A stretch of DNA of 64,000 bases, from the NCBI RefSeq assembly GCF_040549045.1, contig NZ_JBEWTB010000002.1:458501-522500 (forward strand), given 5' to 3'. Below, in pieces: positions 57,579 to 64,000 of this stretch. Made by a program: the position numbers and the translations under genes. The stretch comes from Endozoicomonas sp. NE40. GTDB lineage: Bacteria > Pseudomonadota > Gammaproteobacteria > Pseudomonadales > Endozoicomonadaceae. The notes under the pieces are model-generated. The model was not told the DNA's origin, ran no database searches, and saw only the letters and a program-made list of their open reading frames with translations. The number at the start of each line of letters is the position of its first letter. Position 1 is the stretch's first letter.

Positions 57579-59114
57579 TTGTCGCAGCTGATAACTCTGA
57601 CACCCGGCACATTAAGCTTTGAAACCTTACGGACCGTCTATGAGCAACCCATCCGGTTAACGCTCTCACCAGATTGCCACCAGGCTATAAACAACAGTGT
57701 TCAGGTGGTTGCGGATATCATTGCCAGTGATAAAACCGTTTACGGCATCAATACAGGCTTTGGTCTGCTGGCAAATACCCGCATTCCCTCAGATCAGCTG
57801 GAAACGCTTCAGAACAGTATTGTTCTCTCTCACGCTGCCGGTACGGGTGAACGCCTGAGTGACCCTCTGGTACGCCTGATTATGGTGCTGAAGCTGAACA
57901 GCCTGTCCCGGGGCTTTTCCGGCATTCGTTTGAAAGTCCTTGAAATGCTGGTTGAACTGGTCAACCACGGTATCTACCCCTGTATTCCCTCTCAGGGCTC
58001 GGTGGGTGCATCGGGAGACCTTGCACCACTGGCACATATGGCTATGACTCTTTTAGGCGAAGGGGATGTGCGCCATAAGGGGCAACAGATAAGTGCCAGA
58101 GATGGCCTGGCTATCGCCAATCTCTCCCCCGTTAAACTGGCACCAAAAGAAGGTCTGGCACTTCTGAATGGTACCCAGGTATCCACGGCATTAGCGCTAC
58201 AGGGACTCTTTGAAGCAGAAGACCTCTTCAATGCCGCCCTGTTAGCAGGCAGCCTGAGTGTTGAAGCAGCTCTGGGCAGTCGTAAACCTTTTGATGCCCG
58301 TATTCATGAAGCCAGGGGACAGCAGGGTCAGATCGACACAGCAGAACTCTATCGACATATTCTTGAACCTGAGACAGAAATATCCCGGTCGCACACAAAC
58401 TGTAAAAAAGTTCAGGACCCTTATTCACTTCGTTGCCAGCCTCAGGTGATGGGGGCATGTCTGACTCAGCTTCGACACTGCTGCGACATTCTCCTCACCG
58501 AAGCAAATGCCGTCTCTGACAACCCTCTGGTTTTCTACGACGAGGGGGAAATTCTTTCTGGTGGTAACTTTCATGCTGAACCGGTCGCCATGGCTGCAGA
58601 TATTCTGGCTCTGGTCATTGCAGAAACTGGCGCTCTGTCAGAACGACGGACAGCTTTGCTGATCGACAGTCAATTATCTGGCCTTCCTGCTTTTCTGGTT
58701 GAAAACGGCGGTGTGAACTCCGGCTTTATGATTGCCCAGGTGACAGCGGCAGCTTTGGCCAGTGAAAACAAGATGCTGGCACACCCGGCCAGTGTGGACA
58801 GCCTGCCCACCTCTGCCAACCAGGAAGACCATGTTTCCATGGCAACCCATGCAGCCCGCCGCCTGCAGGCTATGAATAGCAATGTCAGGGGAATTGTTGC
58901 GATTGAACTGCTGGCAGCCTGTCAGGGGGTTGATTTTCGCAGACCTCTGAAAACATCCGGTACGCTGGAGCAGGTTTATAATGAAGTTCGCCGGTTTGTT
59001 CCTTTCTACGATAAAGATCGGTTTTTCGCACCAGACATTGAAAGCATCAAACAGCTACTCATCACTAAGAAAATTGTTTCACAGCTCCCTCAAAAAACAT
59101 TACTGACTTTATAA
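57579..59114 (+). CDS. hutH: Histidine ammonia-lyase
   Basis: 511 residues from a TTG at 57579 with GGAGGAACAATAAT before it. The catalytic MIO cofactor forms from Ala144-Ser145-Gly146 in SQGSVGASGDLAPLAHMAM; GINTGFGLLANTRI also conserved. It deaminates histidine to urocanate, the first step of the pathway. Last of hutIGUH. No hutC regulator or hut transporter lies nearby. Confidence 0.97.
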   Translation: MSQLITLTPGTLSFETLRTVYEQPIRLTLSPDCHQAINNSVQVVADIIASDKTVYGINTGFGLLANTRIPSDQLETLQNSIVLSHAAGTGERLSDPLVRLIMVLKLNSLSRGFSGIRLKVLEMLVELVNHGIYPCIPSQGSVGASGDLAPLAHMAMTLLGEGDVRHKGQQISARDGLAIANLSPVKLAPKEGLALLNGTQVSTALALQGLFEAEDLFNAALLAGSLSVEAALGSRKPFDARIHEARGQQGQIDTAELYRHILEPETEISRSHTNCKKVQDPYSLRCQPQVMGACLTQLRHCCDILLTEANAVSDNPLVFYDEGEILSGGNFHAEPVAMAADILALVIAETGALSERRTALLIDSQLSGLPAFLVENGGVNSGFMIAQVTAAALASENKMLAHPASVDSLPTSANQEDHVSMATHAARRLQAMNSNVRGIVAIELLAACQGVDFRRPLKTSGTLEQVYNEVRRFVPFYDKDRFFAPDIESIKQLLITKKIVSQLPQKTLLTL

Positions 59115-59181
59115 ATACGTCTTCGTAATTAAGCTATGTTTTATTAGAAAGAACGCTTATCTGGGTAATGGGGAACTCTCG

Positions 59182-61275
59182 ATGCAACCAAGTAATACAA
59201 CCGGTACCACAGGTACAGCCGGGCTGGAGCATTTTTATCCTGGAATGGATGATCAACATACCCTCAACAGCAAAGGCGAATTTGTCAACCTATCCGTCCG
59301 CAAAGTAGAAAATACCGTCAATAAGCTTATCAGCAATCGAAATAATCAGTTACAACAAGTTCAGAACGCCACACAAACGTCAGTTTATGAACGACGTATA
59401 AAAATTCTTAAAAAACACGGTGATTTCCATACCTCAACTGAACGCCTGAACAATAATAGCCACAAAGGGAGAAAGGGTAAATTAGGTATTATTGATGATA
59501 AAGTGCTTAAAGAGAATATTGATGCCATTAAAGACATAGCGACAGACAAGCTTGCTGATAAACCAATAGGTAACGACAAAGATAATAAAATTGTGGTCAG
59601 TAAAAAAGGGTTAAAGAAGCGTGCTCAAGAGGATCTTTCAATATTTTTTTCCCAGTCTATTGATGAAGCCAAAACACCCCAGACACTCCAGACACTCCAC
59701 CATTTTATTAGCAAGGAAGCAAAAGAGAACGGAATTACTTCTAAACAGTTATCAGCACTAAACAAAGCACTCATAAATAAAGCCGATGATATGACCAGAG
59801 CATTACCACAGACTCTTCTATCAGCTTCTAAAAAAGATAATCAGCCCTCTCACAAAACAGAAACTAAAAAACTTCAATATGTTCACGATTTGCACTCAAT
59901 GCTAAATACTGTCGCTCCAGGAGTATTGAAAGTTCACAAAAGCACTATCCACAAAGAAGCCGTCAAAGCCTTTATCAACGCAACCAATCACCTTGAACCA
60001 CACAGCTCCAGCTTTGGTGAAACGCGAAAAATATTAGAAGGTATAGAATCAGATAAAAAAGAACTTCTTCAGCCAGTACTCAATGCGACGAGTAAAGATA
60101 CGCAGCAGGTTAATAGGACCTTAGTCAGGATAAATGAGGCGATAGAAAATACTGTCAAAGTGATGAAAAACCAGCTTGCTCAGATTAAAAATAGAACTCA
60201 GGACCTGCAAACAGCAGCCAAACAGCTTTCAGGGTATCAGCAAGATCTGAGTAAATTGACAACAAAATTAAAAGCAAAGGTTCGGGATCTGGAGTCTAAA
60301 GAGTCAGAATATACCCAGCTCAGAGACAACGCTGGCTCTAAGCTAAAGCGACGATTTAACGTATCTTATCAATGGGCACGTCGGGCCAACAGGATTGAAA
60401 AAAATAAGCTTGGCGCTCAAAAGGAGCAATTACAACAACAGTTTAAGGAGTTGAAAGGGGAAATTCTGGATCAAAAAAGACAATATGCTTACCTGAGAGC
60501 AGAGCTTAGAAACATTCACAAGAAATTTTCTGACAGCCAGGATGTATCATCTGGAGATGCCATCGATCCTCGTTCAGCGGTAGGGAACACTAAGTTTGAT
60601 GAAATATTATCAGGTCTGGAAGCTCGAAACGAAATTGATGAGTCTGATGTAGTAACCGCACATCAATATTTCTCAACACTTGCTCAATCCGATGTACCAG
60701 AAGAGACTATCGAAAGAATGGCTGCAAAATATAAGCAACTTGTAGAAAAAGAAAGCTTTGATGGTTATCAAGCGCTCTGGGTAATCTCTAACAGCTATAC
60801 AGATTCGTCAGGAAGCAACTTTGAAGATGACTGTGCCAAAGAAATTGCCTACCTGACCGAGCAGGCACAACTCACCCCTGCCCACAGCCCCAAACTCCAC
60901 AGAAAAACAGTTAATCAGCCTGAGTCATTGCAGCTGGAATCCCGATTGGCAAAAGTAAACTCTTTGGATACAGCAGACTATTCAAACAGCGGTATAGCAA
61001 ATTATGTGAAAGAAATGTCAGAACAAAACCCTCAGCTTAAAGCTGAAATCAATGAAATCTGCGAGTTTTATCTTGATGGACTGGAAAATGATCTGAAAGC
61101 CTTTGACAACAACTCAACAGGCTTTAATGAGTTATTCGTCGATCATTACACTGCCCTTGGAGTAGGAATAAGAGCATTAGTAGATGATCATTCATCAGCC
61201 AAAGACGCCTGTTCCCAAATGGCAAATTATCTTCAAGAACGCGAAGAAGAGTTAAACAGGACAAGTCACTTATAA
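59182..61275 (+). CDS. Large coiled-coil protein, unknown
   Basis: 697 residues from an ATG with GGGGA eight bases upstream. No signal peptide, no membrane segment, very few cysteines. Residues 1-300 are hydrophilic, Lys/Asn/Ser-rich. Residues 305-450 are heptad-rich coiled coil (VMKNQLAQIKNRTQDLQTAA, LTTKLKAKVRDLESKESEY, AQKEQLQQQFKELKGEILDQ). Residues 460-697 are acidic and helical. AT content is higher than in hut or TCA genes. I do not recognise the family; size, charge, and lack of metabolic neighbours fit a secreted effector or structural protein, but this is speculation. Confidence 0.75.
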   Translation: MQPSNTTGTTGTAGLEHFYPGMDDQHTLNSKGEFVNLSVRKVENTVNKLISNRNNQLQQVQNATQTSVYERRIKILKKHGDFHTSTERLNNNSHKGRKGKLGIIDDKVLKENIDAIKDIATDKLADKPIGNDKDNKIVVSKKGLKKRAQEDLSIFFSQSIDEAKTPQTLQTLHHFISKEAKENGITSKQLSALNKALINKADDMTRALPQTLLSASKKDNQPSHKTETKKLQYVHDLHSMLNTVAPGVLKVHKSTIHKEAVKAFINATNHLEPHSSSFGETRKILEGIESDKKELLQPVLNATSKDTQQVNRTLVRINEAIENTVKVMKNQLAQIKNRTQDLQTAAKQLSGYQQDLSKLTTKLKAKVRDLESKESEYTQLRDNAGSKLKRRFNVSYQWARRANRIEKNKLGAQKEQLQQQFKELKGEILDQKRQYAYLRAELRNIHKKFSDSQDVSSGDAIDPRSAVGNTKFDEILSGLEARNEIDESDVVTAHQYFSTLAQSDVPEETIERMAAKYKQLVEKESFDGYQALWVISNSYTDSSGSNFEDDCAKEIAYLTEQAQLTPAHSPKLHRKTVNQPESLQLESRLAKVNSLDTADYSNSGIANYVKEMSEQNPQLKAEINEICEFYLDGLENDLKAFDNNSTGFNELFVDHYTALGVGIRALVDDHSSAKDACSQMANYLQEREEELNRTSHL

Positions 61276-61310
61276 TTTTTTGCGGCATTGTATTCTTCCC
61301 CCATACAGCA

Positions 61311-61342
61311 AAAACCCCAATCGATATCTCGACTGGGGTTTT
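61311..61342. terminator. Terminator after the 5S-like element (bidirectional)
   Basis: Inverted repeat AAAACCCC/GGGGTTTT with inner TCGA/TCGA pairing; on the minus strand it ends GGGGTTTTTGC. It can stop the rRNA operon leftward and the 697-residue protein gene rightward. Confidence 0.85.
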
Positions 61343-61352
61343 CTTAATTAGT

Positions 61353-61442
61353 GCCTGACGATGACCTACTCTTTTATGCCCTTCAGGGTACACATGGGCT
61401 CTTCCATAAAAAGCCCACACTGCCATCGGCGATGTGTCGTTT
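61353..61442 (-). pseudogene. Degenerate 5S rRNA-like sequence
   Basis: On the minus strand the sequence repeats the 3' half of the 5S gene: AACGACACATCGCCGATGG, then AGTGTGGG, and ends GAGTAGGTCATCGTCAGGC. Between them the short loop of the normal gene (ATTC) is replaced by about 30 bases including a new hairpin (TGGGCTTTTTATGG). The 5' half of 5S is missing. It lies between two terminators and 60 bases beyond the intact 5S. Probably a decayed copy, possibly a stable small RNA. Confidence 0.8.
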
Positions 61443-61459
61443 TTTTTCCACACATAGCA

Positions 61460-61490
61460 AAAACCCTGACAGATTTCTCTATCAGGGTTC
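61460..61490 (-). terminator. Terminator after 5S rRNA
   Basis: Stem AACCCTGA/TCAGGGTT with a short AGA inner pairing; on the minus strand it ends CAGGGTTTTTGC. It lies 11 bases beyond the 5S 3' end. Confidence 0.85.
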
Positions 61491-61500
61491 TCTAATAAGT

Positions 61501-61617
61501 GCCTGGCGATGACCTACTCTCACATGGGGAATCCCCACACTACCATCGGCGATGTGTCGTTTCACTTCCGAGTTCGGGATGGGATCGGGTGGTTCCAACA
61601 CTCTATGGTCACCAGGC
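61501..61617 (-). rRNA. rrf: 5S ribosomal RNA
   Basis: 117 nt on the minus strand, GCCTGGTGACCATAGAGTGT at the 5' end and ATCGCCAGGC at the 3' end, which pair as helix I. Conserved CCCGATCCCATCCCGAACTC and AGTAGGTCATCGCC are present. Full length. Confidence 0.97.
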
Positions 61618-61749
61618 AAAACTGGTTTGAGTCTCTAGTGTCTAGAAGCTAGTTACTAGTTACTCTGGAATCTTCAACTTAAGCTGTATTTCTTGCTCTA
61701 CACTCTCTAGCGTATGGCTCTGGTGTTAACCAGATCGCTTTGGCGTTAT
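61618..61749 (-). other. 23S-5S spacer
   Basis: About 130 bases containing several CTAG-rich short repeats (GTCTAGAAGCTAGTTACTAG) and processing-stem sequences. No tRNA gene is present in it. Confidence 0.7.

Positions 61750-64000
<2,251 letters not shown>

Overview
The window looks like a chromosomal segment of a marine, host-associated gammaproteobacterium. An Oceanospirillales/Endozoicomonas-type genome is my inference, not proven. It rests on Pseudomonas/Oceanospirillum-like housekeeping proteins, a type II secretion locus arranged like Pseudomonas xcp, an ankyrin-repeat protein, and a lambda-type prophage mixed with symbiont-style accessory genes.

Layout. (1) 1-12100: part of a lambdoid prophage. 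The head/tail morphogenesis genes run on the minus strand in lambda order (Nu1, A, W, B, C, D, E, FII, Z, U, V), and the left edge cuts the V-like gene. An oppositely oriented cassette (BrnT/BrnA toxin-antitoxin, a small membrane protein, a DUF2905 protein) sits between W and B. Right of Nu1 are a plus-strand four-gene cassette (DUF6900, DUF3489 and two unknowns), a terminator, and a minus-strand lysis module (holin, amidase, small coiled-coil membrane protein). The module ends abruptly at a fragment of a large serine recombinase. (2) 12100-14041: a helix-turn-helix protein, an ankyrin protein, tRNA-Asp and tRNA-Val. (3) 14119-25191: type II secretion genes; gspE-M run leftward and gspC-gspD diverge rightward. 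(4) 25190-26065: a MenA/UbiA-type prenyltransferase. (5) 26297-37815: a TCA-cycle block, sdhCDAB-sucAB-lpd-sucCD, divergent from gltA (38237-39520). (6) 39685-42793: TerC, a HAD phosphatase, a stand-alone PTS EIIC and a D-Ala-D-Ala dipeptidase. (7) 42814-44441: a MotA/MotB-like stator pair. (8) 44560-51388: assimilatory nitrate/nitrite reduction (nirB, nirD, electron-transfer subunit, catalytic subunit). (9) 51584-59114: proline symporter putP, divergent from hutIGUH for histidine degradation to glutamate. (10) 59182-61275: a 697-residue coiled-coil protein of unknown function. (11) 61300-64000: the 3' end of an rRNA operon on the minus strand: 23S (partial), 5S, a terminator, a degenerate second 5S-like sequence and a second terminator.

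How they work together. The sdh/suc/lpd/gltA block makes most of the oxidative TCA cycle. The hut and put genes feed glutamate into it, and the nas/nir genes supply ammonium. The T2SS exports folded proteins across the outer membrane. I did not find a clear-cut new defence or mobile system. The most unusual items are the 5S-derived element between two terminators, the reversed cassette inside the phage head operon, the tandem repeats in front of the small terminase gene, the broken junction near 11910, and the large orphan coiled-coil protein.
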